From Prostheceraeus crozeri (lineage: Eukaryota; Platyhelminthes; Polycladida; Euryleptidae): a DNA stretch of 64,000 bases. The translations under genes and the position numbers were made by a program. Below the pieces are notes generated by a model. It ran no database searches, had not been told where the DNA came from, and saw nothing but the letters and a program-made list of their open reading frames with translations. Positions 25,201-35,667 of this stretch are shown here, in pieces (position 1 is the stretch's first letter; the number at the start of each line of letters is the position of its first letter). Where the stretch lies: contig CAJQUW010016163.1 of assembly GCA_907163375.1 (NCBI GenBank), positions 310,001 to 374,000 on the forward strand. The letters run 5' to 3'.

Positions 25201-27374
25201 CGCATGTGAAAAAGATTGAGCAGCAATGCACGTAATAACTTATCCAAGATATGGAATAATTTTACGATAGATAGGCTATCAAACTTATGATTCTTGTAAA
25301 ATTCAATGCGCGGTTCCGGAAACACTATTTGAAATGGAGTACGGCTGAAAACTTAATAAATGAATAAATAATTGTCTTACGGACAAGCTTCGACGTGCCC
25401 TCACTGCCGTCAAGCCAACTATGAAAACTTCACAGTACTCATTACAAAGACCAAACTTAAGCTACAATAAGTATCCTCGAGCAAAAACACCCGTGAATTC
25501 AGTAATGAATAATCTAAGTACATATACGTTGTAGCGGTTATTCCAAATACCTAAAAATCTTTATTATCGTCAACTTTCAGTAGCATTGTGAGGCTTTGTT
25601 AGCCGCTTTGAATTATGATTTGAAGAATACTGTCCATGTGACGATTCGCAATGTTTGCGTCATCAGAATAATGTTGTCATACTCCTACAATGTTGCAATG
25701 CCAAATTTAACTGACTTAATGCCCAATTTTTAATGCTTAATTTAATTTGAACTGACCAGACAATTAATTCTAGAATGAATCGTCGGCATGAGCCTAATTA
25801 TAATATCCGGCGCAGTGAGTAATCGGCCGGTCGACGTTGTTAAAACCGGTCAGCAAAAACCAACCGGCGGCCGGTTCCAACCCCAACATTGATGATGGGC
25901 GAGAGGATATTGAAGAGGAAGAAAAGGTGACTTCTACTCTCATAACGAACTCGAGACGCAAGAGTTGTAAGAAGTAGAACCTGAAGCTTATGATGAATGA
26001 CAATGTAACATTGACCATTTTGTGTTTATAGTCGTTTTATATAAATCTTCATATACAATAGCTGAGTGATTATCGATTCTATCACTTCCTATCAGCTTAA
26101 TAATACATGTATGTGTAGTCCATGCAAAGGATTACAGTAAAAAACATTTCTTGAAAAGAAGTTCTATTCTATGACGGTTGACAGAGCCATATGTTGCAAA
26201 GAAATAATAATGATAATGTTGCGATCAGTATTTTGAAATCAAGAGCTTACAGGTAGACCAATCTTTGAACAAAAATAATTATTGACAGCCATTGTAAGAC
26301 TTCATCAAAAACGTTAGATCTAAATTTAGTTATACTCCAACTGCAGTGGTTTTACAAAAAACGTAAAAAACTCTTACTTGATAGATTCATGGTCGGATTA
26401 TATGTGAAGAAATGTTCCATTCGAGAAAAAACGGCAAGTACAATATGGACTATAGTTAAAATGGTGACAGTGCCTATAAGCATATACAACTCCCTACCAC
26501 ACTACTACCATTGACTAACTATCAAATGTGAATAGTAATACAACTCCTAAGAAATAAGCAAGGAATCTAAGAAAAGTCATGTGAGATCCGTCCAATCTGA
26601 ATGAATAATCATTGCTTTGAAATCGAAAAATTCGGTTTCTTAATTGAACTTAAGCACAACGACCATGTAAATACCGTTAAAAATGACTTGGTTCAAACCC
26701 TTGCGAGACGGCTGCTCAAGTCAATAACCCATAAGCTATGAAAGCAGTTAATACTTTCGTGCAGATTTCATCATGTTTAATCTGTTGATAGCAGACTTAA
26801 CATGTCATTAAATCACAACAATCCCGCCAGCAGGATCGTGGGATCAGTTAGCCACTGTTTTGATAGATTATTTTAACAAAACTGAACTATGGATTATTGC
26901 AAATAGCTGAACAGTTCTGAAAGCATGCAGTCTCACGAAGAAAAAAAGAATAAAAATGAATTAATTCAGGAAAAAGGCACAAATATAGATCGACGAAACA
27001 AAAATTAAGAAGATCGTGTCAATAGTCAAGATATGTCAATTTCATAAAAGCTTTTTTTAGACTTCTATTTCTCTTCGTCAAAATTCTTCCTTAATTCTCA
27101 TTCTCCTCGCTGCACAAAAGACTGGCATGTTCTTAAAGTCAGTCCTACCTGTCTCCTCTGTCGAATATTTGGTTTGATGACCTAACTACTATCACTTCAT
27201 CAACCCTTTATCACATGAAATTATTTTATAATGATTTCACGAATGAGTCAATGCACTGTCATAGATAAAAACACAGACCAACTTTGTCGGAAAGATGAAA
27301 TTGCCCTCGTTGGATTAGAGGCCAGTGCCTTCTAACTTATGAGCCTACATTGGTAGTGGGGGAAGTCAACACCG
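22293..27374. other. AT-rich stretch with no recognisable gene
   Basis: No domain-bearing frame found. A short CT-rich run lies at 23527-23552. The segment 24190-24430 contains loosely inverted blocks (ACAGCTAA.. and ..TTAGCTGTTAC, CATCTGT and ACGGATGT) that may be a decayed inverted-repeat element, but pairing is poor. Confidence 0.5.
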
Positions 27375-28108
27375 CATTATAGTGCGCAGCCAGAACGAGT
27401 TTCTGCAGGGAACGAGGCCGAAAATGAGACTTTCACAAAATGATGTACTCTCTATTCCTTCTGCGAATCTGCACGTCTGCCGACTTCTAGTAAGTTCCTC
27501 CTCTTGTTAGACATGATCATAGAAAAACGCATGCAAATCCATTGGAACGCAGATTGCAGCTTCGGGTTAAAATGAAATTTTCTATGTTTTTTCTGATTAA
27601 GTGAAGAATACTAAGCAGAGAGTCATAGTTTTTGTCACGGAATGTCCTCATGTCATTTCCTTTCATTTCCATGCACCCTTGTCTATAAAGCTGAACACAT
27701 TTAGATTTGGCGAGCCTCTCAATGTCGTCAAATACAAACAATTTGAGCAATTTTATCCACATTGAACCACATTCTCACATACATTGTCGATCAGAAGCAT
27801 GATGGTAGCACATGTACATCATGGGAAATTATCAGAAGACATTCCATGTCAAAAATTATGACTCTAGACTTAATACTTTCCATTAGATAAGGGAAACATA
27901 GAAAATTTCATATTAACCAAAAGCTGCAATCTGCGTCCCATTGGATTTACATGTGTTTTTCCTTGATCCTGTCTGACAAGAAGAGGAATTCACTGGAACT
28001 CGGCAGACGTGCAGATTCGTAGTAGGCATTGGGTGTACATCATTTGGTGAAAGTCTCATTTTCGGTCTCGTCCCTGCAGAAACTCGTTCTGGCTGCCGCA
28101 CTATAATG
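27375..28108. mobile_element. Long-terminal-inverted-repeat MITE, copy 2
   Basis: The clearer of two copies. The left end reads CATTATAGTGCGCAGCCAG and the right end is its complement with one extra G, so the inverted repeat reaches the very ends. Arms of about 200 bp pair across the element, and the internal part aligns with copy 1 at 15913-16666. Non-coding. Mobilisation by a transposase elsewhere is inferred from structure; the superfamily was not determined. Confidence 0.85.
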
Positions 28109-30409
28109 TTGATTACTCAACACAGCACACGGACTTCGAAATGGATCCAAAAACGTATTGGATCGAGAAAATGACTTGCGGAAATACGCATTTTTTGCTC
28201 TACAAAATGCTTTCGCATATCAGCATTCATAAAATCAGTTTTGTGTCGTATACTAGTAAGTGGCGAAGAATCCAAGCTTGGTCAGATTGATGCCTCTGCT
28301 GAGACATGCTGATCCAGTTTTATATGACTTTCCATTACACCAATTGTTAAAGGAGCGAGGAAGGTACTTTGCACCAAGACTGAACCCAGTTGAAATAATC
28401 GCATCAATTATTACGTGAATTAACTATTTAAGTGATGTAATTGATAAAATAATCAGCATATTTTATTCCAAGGAGACACTAATGACGTAAAGCTCATGGG
28501 ATTGAAAACATTCCGATGGCAGAATGCAGAATGCATTGGACAATCAGTCGGATAAAATAGGCCTACTGCTATATTCCCAGGATCACATCGCATCATTGAG
28601 GTGAACCCCGACCATCCAGTCTTGCTGAAGTCCAGTAAATTCGAAGAATTCTGAGTACTTAGTCAAAGAAGCAACAGCTCAATTGTATTTATCTATTGTG
28701 GACTGTCTAGTCTCATTTTAAGTGTAGTAATCTGACATTGATAAATTACTCGTCTTCCCGGAACTTCAAGCAAGCCGCACAGCTCCAACCTGCAATGACT
28801 CTGCTGATGCCAAAATCAACGTTATAGCGTGTTATCTATCTTATCTTTTCAATAACAATGAGAAACAACAAGGAGAACGCAGAGTGGGCAATCAAGCTTC
28901 TATTTGAATATACAATATAAATTGCGAGCACTTTAAGCCGTGAATTTGTTTAGTGTGCTTTTTTTATTGATTCAATGAGAGGTGACTTCAGATATCTTGA
29001 TATCTTCTAAAAACTGAATTTCTAAGTAAGCATGAAATATTCAGAAAATTCAGTGGCATTGACAAAAGCATGCTTAGGTATACATTGTGTACGTATATCT
29101 GCATATACATCAATTAATATACACGTATGCATGTATTTATATGTGGATACAGATATACAGGCACACGTATGCATGTATATCAAGCATATATGTTCGAAAC
29201 ATACAACAATATTTGCTTAAAAAATAAGAGTCAGTAGAGACCAAATGAAACCAGCGAACTTGGTATTTTCTTTAATATTCATTAATTTACCGAATCGCCT
29301 TTAAGCATATCGAAATGCATTTCATGAATACTCATGCGTATTATTTTCATCAGCATTTAGTGCATGAACATTGAAATAAGTGGTCTCTAATATCTGTTAA
29401 ATACAAATCTCATAGTTATGACAAAGCTACAGAATCGAAGAATGAGATTTAGCAAGGATTTAATGAATTACACAGACGAGTAGAACAGTATTCGGTTCGC
29501 AAATTTGTTCATTTTATTGCCTCTAATCTCTCATATGAGTTGTATAATCGAATTTTGCATTTAATTACTCATTATGATGTCATGCATGCAATTGAAAGGC
29601 AGGCTAGTTGATTGCAACTTATTGAGAAGACTTCTGCAAGCACGAACGATTGAAATTGCAAGATGACTGTTGTGAAGATGAAGATTAATAATTTTCTAAA
29701 ATAATTTGCTTTCAAAATTATCAATTCTCTGTATACAGAATAAAATGTATTTGGCACTATAAAACTGTTAGACAATGTTATGTCCAGTGTCCATCATACA
29801 AAAGATTTTCAACCAATGATAAGTGCTTATTCAACACTTTTAAAACTTTAATATTTAGCTGCATTCACTACACATAGCTGCTAGTTTTGCACAAGTGTTC
29901 CGTCGATTGCTCTTATAACATCTGTTACATTAATTTGCGTCATTTGTAGACTTAATGGTGCACCTTTAGAACGTTGCGAGATGTCACAAAACAAAGTTGA
30001 ATCTTAGATATGGTTGTGTGCTGAGAATCATCAAACATGTTCTCCCGTGATGGCGTACATATTGAACTCTACATGAGTTAGCTCTCTGACATATCGTGAA
30101 TGACCGGTCGGTTTCGGGCTTTTCGATTTCTATTTTCGCGGTCTCATATTATGTACACTGCGCTAATGCACATGTTTGATTGTTGCATTTAGATAACCGT
30201 CTTGCATGAATGCTTGACTTTATTGTCTAATATCACTGTCCGAGAAGGTTTTGACGCTAATAAAGTGCATTCTTAAATATTGAAAACTTTTCCGACACTG
30301 ATGCCCGGACAGGTGGCACCGCTATGGAAAATTTTTTATGCTATATCTACATATAATTTTAAATCACAATGTCTTGTATACACTTGAATGTTATCACACA
30401 TTGTCAATG

Positions 30410-30413
<4 letters not shown>
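28109..30413. other. AT-rich stretch with no recognisable gene
   Basis: Nothing recognised apart from short runs of TATGTATGCA-type simple sequence at 29080-29200. It ends in the AT dinucleotide tract where the Penelope-like block begins. Confidence 0.5.

Positions 30414-30440
<27 letters not shown>
30414..30440. repeat. (AT)n microsatellite at Penelope-like element boundary
   Basis: Uninterrupted AT dinucleotides directly abutting the outer end of the left Penelope-like arm. Similar tracts lie at 34955-35001, 35366-35382 and 37231-37248, each next to a Penelope-like end. Confidence 0.9.
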
Positions 30441-30443
<3 letters not shown>

Positions 30444-30477
30444 TAAACAAAAACTCAGAAAAAAGTTATGAATAACT

Positions 30478-30520
30478 ATCCCAACCGGTTTCGCCTCTTC
30501 ACGGGAGGCTACTCATGGGA
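30478..30520 (-). ncRNA. Hammerhead-like ribozyme motif in left Penelope arm (variant core)
   Basis: On the minus strand: TCCC, a seven-base core ATGAGTA, a hairpin with GCCTC/GAGGC stem, GAAA, CCGG, TT, then GGGA which pairs with TCCC. This is the type I hammerhead order: open stem I, closed stem II, very short stem III. The core deviates from CUGANGA at two sites (A for C3, U for G8). It differs from the right-arm copy only by one base at the stem II loop edge. Activity is not established. Confidence 0.5.
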
Positions 30521-30832
30521 AGTGAAGTAAATCTATCGGAATCAATCACATTTGTATACATTCATAATGTAGACATCAGAATTAGGTGGAAAATAAAAAC
30601 ATAGAAATTATTCACTTATTCAGAGGAGGACACAGCATAGAGATGAAATGTTGTTCCTTTAATTCTCTATCCATGCGGCTGGCACTAGGATGCATCTGAT
30701 ATATAGGGGCCGCTTCAAAATTAATGTTAAGTGGGCCTCGAGCACACTGGGCTATATGCTTACTAACGGCCAGAACTCTATAAGCTTCACTTGAGATTTG
30801 TTGGCGGTGAACAGTTATCCGAGTTCGAAATA

Positions 30833-32656
30833 TTGGTCATCACATAAAAAACTGCGTTTTTATAATTGATTTTTTAATGGCAATTGAAAACATTATTATG
30901 GCACTGAGACCTATTAAAATTTGTGTTCTGTTAACTCATAAATGGGGGGCTCAGTAAATGGGGGTAATGGGGGTCAGTAAGACAGTAAGTAACTCACAAA
31001 TAATTACCGTTTGCAGCAATCACATTTCTGCAGTGGTCAATCAATTTCAATGCTGCTCTTCTCATTACTTGTGGAGTAAAAGTCAAAGTTTCATTTAAGT
31101 AGGATTCTAAAGATTCCTTTGTCATTAACTCCAAATCACTTCTCTTCATTTCCAAAGCAGGAAATATCATGCGATCACATATATTTAAGTCAGGTGAATA
31201 TGGAGCTTGATACAGTAGCTGAACATTCTTGTCTGCCAAAAAGTTTTGAGTGTGGCGTGATACATGTGGTCGAGCGTTATCATGCATCAAAACCATATTC
31301 TCCCATGACACCTCTCTTCTTTCATTTCTTAAATCATGGTTAGTGAAAGAATTAACTGTGTCAATCAGAAAATTAGTATACAATTCGGAATCTACAGACT
31401 GATTCCTTTCAAGTACTGTAGAAAACGATAATCCATCAAAATTCACAGCAACAATTGCCATGAACTTTCTGTCGACGGTTAAACGTTTAGGAATTTGATC
31501 TCTATCAACATCACCATCAGCTGAACACCAAGACCTTCTGGTTTGAGGACAACCAACTGGCCTACAGAAAAACCATTTCTCGTCTGCAACTACAAGATTG
31601 CGATGGATATTGCGCCTTGTAAATTTCTCAATAAGGTCAGTGCAGCACGATACACGAGCCTCTTTGTTTGCCTCGGATAAATTATGTGGCACCCACTTAT
31701 CTTGGATTGATCGCATATGCAGGTCTTCTGTCAGGATGTCGTAAATCATTCTATGATTTGTATCCAATTTATCAGCAAGCTCGTAGCACGTAATTCTCCT
31801 ATTCACGGTCACCTCATCAGCAACCATCTGAGTAAGATCGATTCTTTTCTGAGACTTTGGACGCCCACTTCCATCAATTCTATCAAATTGAATGCGATCT
31901 TCTCCAAACTCAGTCATAACTTGTACACGTCTAACTGATATCCGCTTGTCACCCCAAGCAGTTGTTATGATCTCGTGTATTTTTGTGCCTTTAAAGTTAT
32001 TTCTTCTTAAAGTCTCGACGATTAGGTTGATGTCACGACTGTTGATCTCCATTGCGGCAGTCAAAATGAATGCTGGTTTTCGGAATCAAAATTAAAATTG
32101 ATTTCAAAGTGAATCCATGTTAAAGATAATGATGATTGTGTTTAAGATATCTATGATTCATGTGAAAAGTGGCGATGATGGTACAAACATGGAACAAACC
32201 AGAGACAATATACATGGATATCTGTATAGTAAGGATTCCGAACACGCCGTAGATGAGAATAGTCGCAAATCAATAAGTTATAGCTATGGCTGATTTCTTT
32301 ACTGATGCGAAGCAGTCGTCTTCTACACGATAAATTGTTTTCACTTCAAAATGAAATGAATTTGACTTAGGCTTATTGCAGTTCAACATCTGAACTGTAT
32401 TATTGCCGTTGCCGTATTGTAACTTACAAAGTTCTTTGATTCAAGTAACACAGAGTTGGTATAGAGCTAAATTGATTTTGAGTAGAGTGTCTCATCCCCT
32501 TACTATATAGATATCCATGCAATATAGTAGAGACAATGAACGGTTTACAGATATGACACAAACTTGTTTACAAAAGAATAAAATGATAAAGAATAATATC
32601 ATAGAATCCAATTAAATGAACCATATAAAAAACGCAATTTTTTATGTGATGACCTA
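30833..32656 (-). mobile_element. mariner DNA transposon, apparently intact, inserted in Penelope-like element
   Basis: Terminal inverted repeats of about 32 bp: left end TTGGTCATCACATAAAAAAC, right end the complement of TAGGTCATCACATAAAAAAT. TA target duplications at 30831-30832 and 32657-32658; removing the element and one TA restores the Penelope sequence present at 34531-34545. The single transposase frame is complete. The insertion lies in only one of two near-identical Penelope arms, so it came after the inverted pair formed. Confidence 0.93.
30994..32052 (-). CDS. mariner transposase, DD34D
   Basis: 352 residues from the first in-frame ATG at 32052; the frame extends four codons further but without ATG. 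N-terminal helix-turn-helix regions, linker motif WVPHNLSEANK, then the catalytic triad: D in VVADEKWFF, D in LMHDNARPH, and D in YSPDLNICD, with 34 residues between the second and third. The SPDL box is typical of mariners. No stop or frameshift is present, so it could be active. It catalyses cut-and-paste movement at TA sites. The insertion disrupts a Penelope-like gene on the same strand. Confidence 0.92.
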   Translation of the reverse strand: MEINSRDINLIVETLRRNNFKGTKIHEIITTAWGDKRISVRRVQVMTEFGEDRIQFDRIDGSGRPKSQKRIDLTQMVADEVTVNRRITCYELADKLDTNHRMIYDILTEDLHMRSIQDKWVPHNLSEANKEARVSCCTDLIEKFTRRNIHRNLVVADEKWFFCRPVGCPQTRRSWCSADGDVDRDQIPKRLTVDRKFMAIVAVNFDGLSFSTVLERNQSVDSELYTNFLIDTVNSFTNHDLRNERREVSWENMVLMHDNARPHVSRHTQNFLADKNVQLLYQAPYSPDLNICDRMIFPALEMKRSDLELMTKESLESYLNETLTFTPQVMRRAALKLIDHCRNVIAANGNYL

Positions 32657-33848
32657 TACATCGCCGGTTTGGCCAATATAGAAATCGCCACAGGACTTAC
32701 ACCGAAGAACGTAAATCAGATTCTTGGAGGTACAGCTCATGTTGGTCTTAATCTTGAAGGGCTCATTGTTCTTCAGACTTATCTGATTACCTGTGATTAG
32801 AAGATCACAACATCCACATCGAGCTTCTTCGCATCTGGTGATACCTTTGATTGTTGGCCTGTTGTTATGGTTGAGGAGTCTTATCAAATTCGGAGGTTGC
32901 CTGTATGATCTGTATATTTCACAGTTATCAAAATGGGGAATTTGTTTGATGGCATTACTTATTGGTAAGATCACATCTCTATACACATTGGGATTGTTCT
33001 TATTATATGTACAAATGAATGGCACTTTGTTATTCCTGTTGTTACTACTACCTTCCAGCTGAGACCTCTGAGTTCCATTTTGAGCCGCACGACAAAATGC
33101 GTGGTCAATGAGGGTGACAGGGTAATTAAGTTTTATAAGCGTAGTCTTCAATTCAGTTAATTGTTGTAATCTATTCTTCTGTTGAGAAACAATCACATTA
33201 ATCCTCGAGGCTAGTGCATACGGTATATTGCGAACTATATGTTTCGGATGTCCAGAATCAAACGGAACGTAATTGCGAGTGTCCGTAGCTTTACGAAAAA
33301 TATCCGTCTCCAACTTATCTCCTTCTTTATAAATTAGAACGTCCAGAAAATGCATGCTACCAGGGCTAGATTCCATAGTGAAATTTATATCTTGGTGAAG
33401 TTCGCATAATATCGAATAAAATTGTTCAATATCACCAAAACGTCGATCCCAAATTATCCAGCAGTCGTCTATGAACCTAATCCATCTGTTCTTTATTTCA
33501 TCAGATATTCCATTGCCATATACGTTGCCAGTTACCTCATACAATTTTACCTCCAAATACCCCATTACGAGGATAGCGTAAGTAGGGGCTACCTTAGTAC
33601 CCATCGCGGTACCTGAGATCTGAATGTAAGTATCATCTTCAAAGGTGAAATAATTATTCTTCAGAATGAAATGAATAGCCGAGAGAATGAAATTCACCGA
33701 AAATCTATGGGATATGAAAGCTCTTTTCTTTAAGACCCAAAAGTTTATAGCATCCATGCCCAGAGAGGTAGGAATACGCGAATACAGTGATTCGACATCG
33801 ATAGTGGTAAGAATTGCATTTTCAATATTTGCATTGTCATTAGTAAAA

Positions 33849-34754
33849 GACGTTCTAATTTATAAAGAAGGAGATAAGTTGGAGACGGATATTTTTTGTA
33901 AAGCTACGGACACTCGCAATTACGTTCCGTTTGATTCTGGACATCCGAAACATATAGTTCGCAATATACCGTATGCACTAGCCTCGAGGATTAATGTGAT
34001 TGTTTCTCAACAGAAGAATAGATTACAACAATTAACTGAATTGAAGACTACGCTTATAAAACTTAATTACCCTGTCACCCTCATTGACCACGCATTTTGT
34101 CGTGCGGCTCAAAATGGAACTCAGAGGTCTCAGCTGGAAGGTAGTAGTAACAACAGGAATAACAAAGTGCCATTCATTTGTACATATAATAAGAACAATC
34201 CCAATGTGTATAGAGATGTGATCTTACCAATAAGTAATGCCATCAAACAAATTCCCCATTTTGATAACTGTGAAATATACAGATCATACAGGCAACCTCC
34301 GAATTTGATAAGACTCCTCAACCATAACAACAGGCCAACAATCAAAGGTATCACCAGATGCGAAGAAGCTCGATGTGGATGTTGTGATCTTCTAATCACA
34401 GGTAATCAGATAAGTCTGAAGAACAATGAGCCCTTCAAGATTAAGACCAACATGAGCTGTACCTCCAAGAATCTGATTTACGTTCTTCGGTGTAAGTCCT
34501 GTGGCGATTTCTATATTGGCCAAACCGGCGATGTATTTCGAACTCGGATAACTGTTCACCGCCAACAAATCTCAAGTGAAGCTTATAGAGTTCTGGCCGT
34601 TAGTAAGCATATAGCCCAGTGTGCTCGAGGCCCACTTAACATTAATTTTGAAGCGGCCCCTATATATCAGATGCATCCTAGTGCCAGCCGCATGGATAGA
34701 GAATTAAAGGAACAACATTTCATCTCTATGCTGTGTCCTCCTCTGAATAAGTGA
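33849..34754 (+). pseudogene. Penelope-like ORF C-terminal part with GIY-YIG endonuclease
   Basis: Open from the junction at 33849 to TGA at 34752-34754. It carries the post-RT linker and the whole GIY-YIG region (NLIYVLRCKSCGDFYIGQTG, followed by RTRITVHRQQI and the SASRMDRELKEQHF region), but lacks the RT catalytic motifs, so it cannot act alone. The apparent ATG further left, at 33687, belongs to antisense sequence of the other copy and makes a chance chimera. Confidence 0.85.
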
Positions 34755-34845
34755 ATAATTTCTATGTTTTTATTTTCCACCTAATTCTGATGTCTACATT
34801 ATGAATGTATACAAATGTGATTGATTCCGATAGATTTACTTCACT

Positions 34846-34887
34846 TCCCATGAGTAGCCTACCGTGAAGAGGCGAAACCGGTTGGGA
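34846..34887 (+). ncRNA. Hammerhead-like ribozyme motif in right Penelope arm (variant core)
   Basis: TCCC 34846-34849; core ATGAGTA 34850-34856; stem II from G34857 to C34873; GAAA 34874-34877; CCGG 34878-34881; UU 34882-34883 as the position before the expected cut; GGGA 34884-34887 pairing with TCCC. The stem III equivalent ACCGGU is self-complementary and too short for a hairpin, which in known minimal hammerheads implies action as a dimer. Core positions 3 and 8 are A and U rather than C and G. Activity is not established. Confidence 0.5.
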
Positions 34888-34952
34888 TAGTTATTCATGA
34901 CTTTTTTCTGAGTTTTTGTTTACTTATTTAATGCCATTTTGATACCTGTCTT

Positions 34953-34954
<2 letters not shown>

Positions 34955-35001
<47 letters not shown>
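34955..35001. repeat. (AT)n microsatellite between Penelope-like ends
   Basis: Long AT dinucleotide run directly between the right Penelope arm and another Penelope-like terminal fragment. Confidence 0.92.
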
Positions 35002-35003
<2 letters not shown>

Positions 35004-35365
35004 AAATAGTGAAATCAAAAAAATGAAAATTAATGCGACAAATAGTAACCCACGCAGAAGGCAAAAAGAAAAAGCACAATTTTGTAGCCCAAACCGGTTT
35101 CACCTGTGTTCCAGGCTTCTCACGGGCAACTGAATTATATTACAAAAATTCGAACTGAAGCATGCAAATGATCAACATAACATAATAGATATATGACACT
35201 AATCACATGTACTGAAATGGAAAAGGAAATCATACATTTTTCGGGATGAGCACAGTGAGATTCTATGGTACTGGTGAATGTTACTCACTTAATTATTTAC
35301 ATTTAATTTTGGCTTTAAGATATTTATACACATTTTTTCTTTTAGTTCTCTCATGCCTCTGTCAC
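35002..35365 (-). mobile_element. Solo terminal fragment of a Penelope-like element
   Basis: Bounded on both sides by AT tracts. On the minus strand at 35130-35086 it has the same arrangement as the hammerhead-like motif of the neighbouring copies: GCCC, GTGAGAA, a CCTG/CAGG hairpin, GAAACCGGTTT, GGGC. The core is more degenerate (no pairing between core positions 3 and 8). No coding sequence. Confidence 0.55.
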
Positions 35366-35466
35366 TATATATATATATATATAATTTCGAGGAATTGAAT
35401 CAATTTCCGTCAAAGTGCTCAACTGTGAAAGGAGCAACGTATACCCAAAGTTAGGAGGAAAAACTC

Positions 35467-35510
35467 AGAACTCGGTACTCAGAGTTTCATGTTAACACAA
35501 TCATCAGCCA
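35467..35510 (-). ncRNA. Hammerhead ribozyme, canonical core
   Basis: On the minus strand: CTGATGA (35507-35501), a short stem II region with GTTAAC, GAAAC (35488-35484), stem III ACTC/GAGT, then TT as positions 16.1-17. The conserved residues C3, U4, G5, A6, G8, A9, G12, A13, A14 and the A15.1-U16.1 pair are all present. Stem I is weak, with several G-U pairs. Hammerheads are known in Penelope-like elements, where they are thought to process element RNA; here the position in the 3' region fits. Confidence 0.62.
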
Positions 35511-35667
35511 AAGCTAAGGAACGAATTTTACAAAGTTAAAATATTGAAGTAAATATGTAATCGGAGTAACCGTGACCTTTACAATTTAAAGAAATATGCA
35601 CAGTTACAATAGAAGAATATGCATTCGGTGTTTATCGTGACCTTTGCAAAGCAGGACACAAAGAAAG

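Larger units (their letters stand above)
30441..33848 (-). mobile_element. Penelope-like retroelement, minus-strand copy, 5' truncated and split by a mariner
   Basis: Read on the minus strand, the copy begins at 33848 in the reverse transcriptase, continues to 32657, is interrupted by the mariner at 30833-32656, and resumes at 30832 to its end at 30441 beside an AT tract. Its sequence from 33343 outward reappears almost unchanged and inverted at 33849-34925. The 505 bp at 33344-33848 exist only in this copy. Penelope-like elements often occur as truncated tandem or inverted pairs, which fits. Confidence 0.88.
30612..33848 (-). pseudogene. Penelope-like polyprotein (RT + GIY-YIG), truncated and disrupted
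   Basis: The RT part shows TTIDVESLYSRIP, GTAMGTKVAPTYA, RFIDDCWIIWDRR (the catalytic DD) and MHFLDV. It is followed by a linker and the GIY-YIG endonuclease region, with RCEEARCGCCDLL, then NLIYVLRCKSCGDFYIGQTGDV, where the mariner at 30833-32656 cuts the frame. The remaining C-terminus is at 30830-30612, ending with TGA. The N-terminal part is missing. In the family the RT copies element RNA and the GIY-YIG domain cuts the target. Confidence 0.88.
33849..34925 (+). mobile_element. Penelope-like retroelement, plus-strand truncated copy (right arm)
   Basis: Near-identical inverted copy of the left arm, starting inside the coding region at 33849 and running through the end of the ORF to the terminal region. 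Few differences were seen by eye (for example Arg to Cys in the segment ETDIF.KATD, and one base in the ribozyme-like hairpin). It ends about 30 bp before an AT tract at 34955. Very recent origin, by duplication or by template switching during reverse transcription. Confidence 0.88.

Noticed and set aside
26680..26710. GGTTCAAACCC resembling a tRNA B box
   Set aside because: No A box at the right distance and no cloverleaf could be formed.
33687..33848. Start of a 355-codon plus-strand frame across the Penelope junction
   Set aside because: The first 54 codons are antisense of the RT region of the other copy; the ATG is a by-product of the inverted junction.
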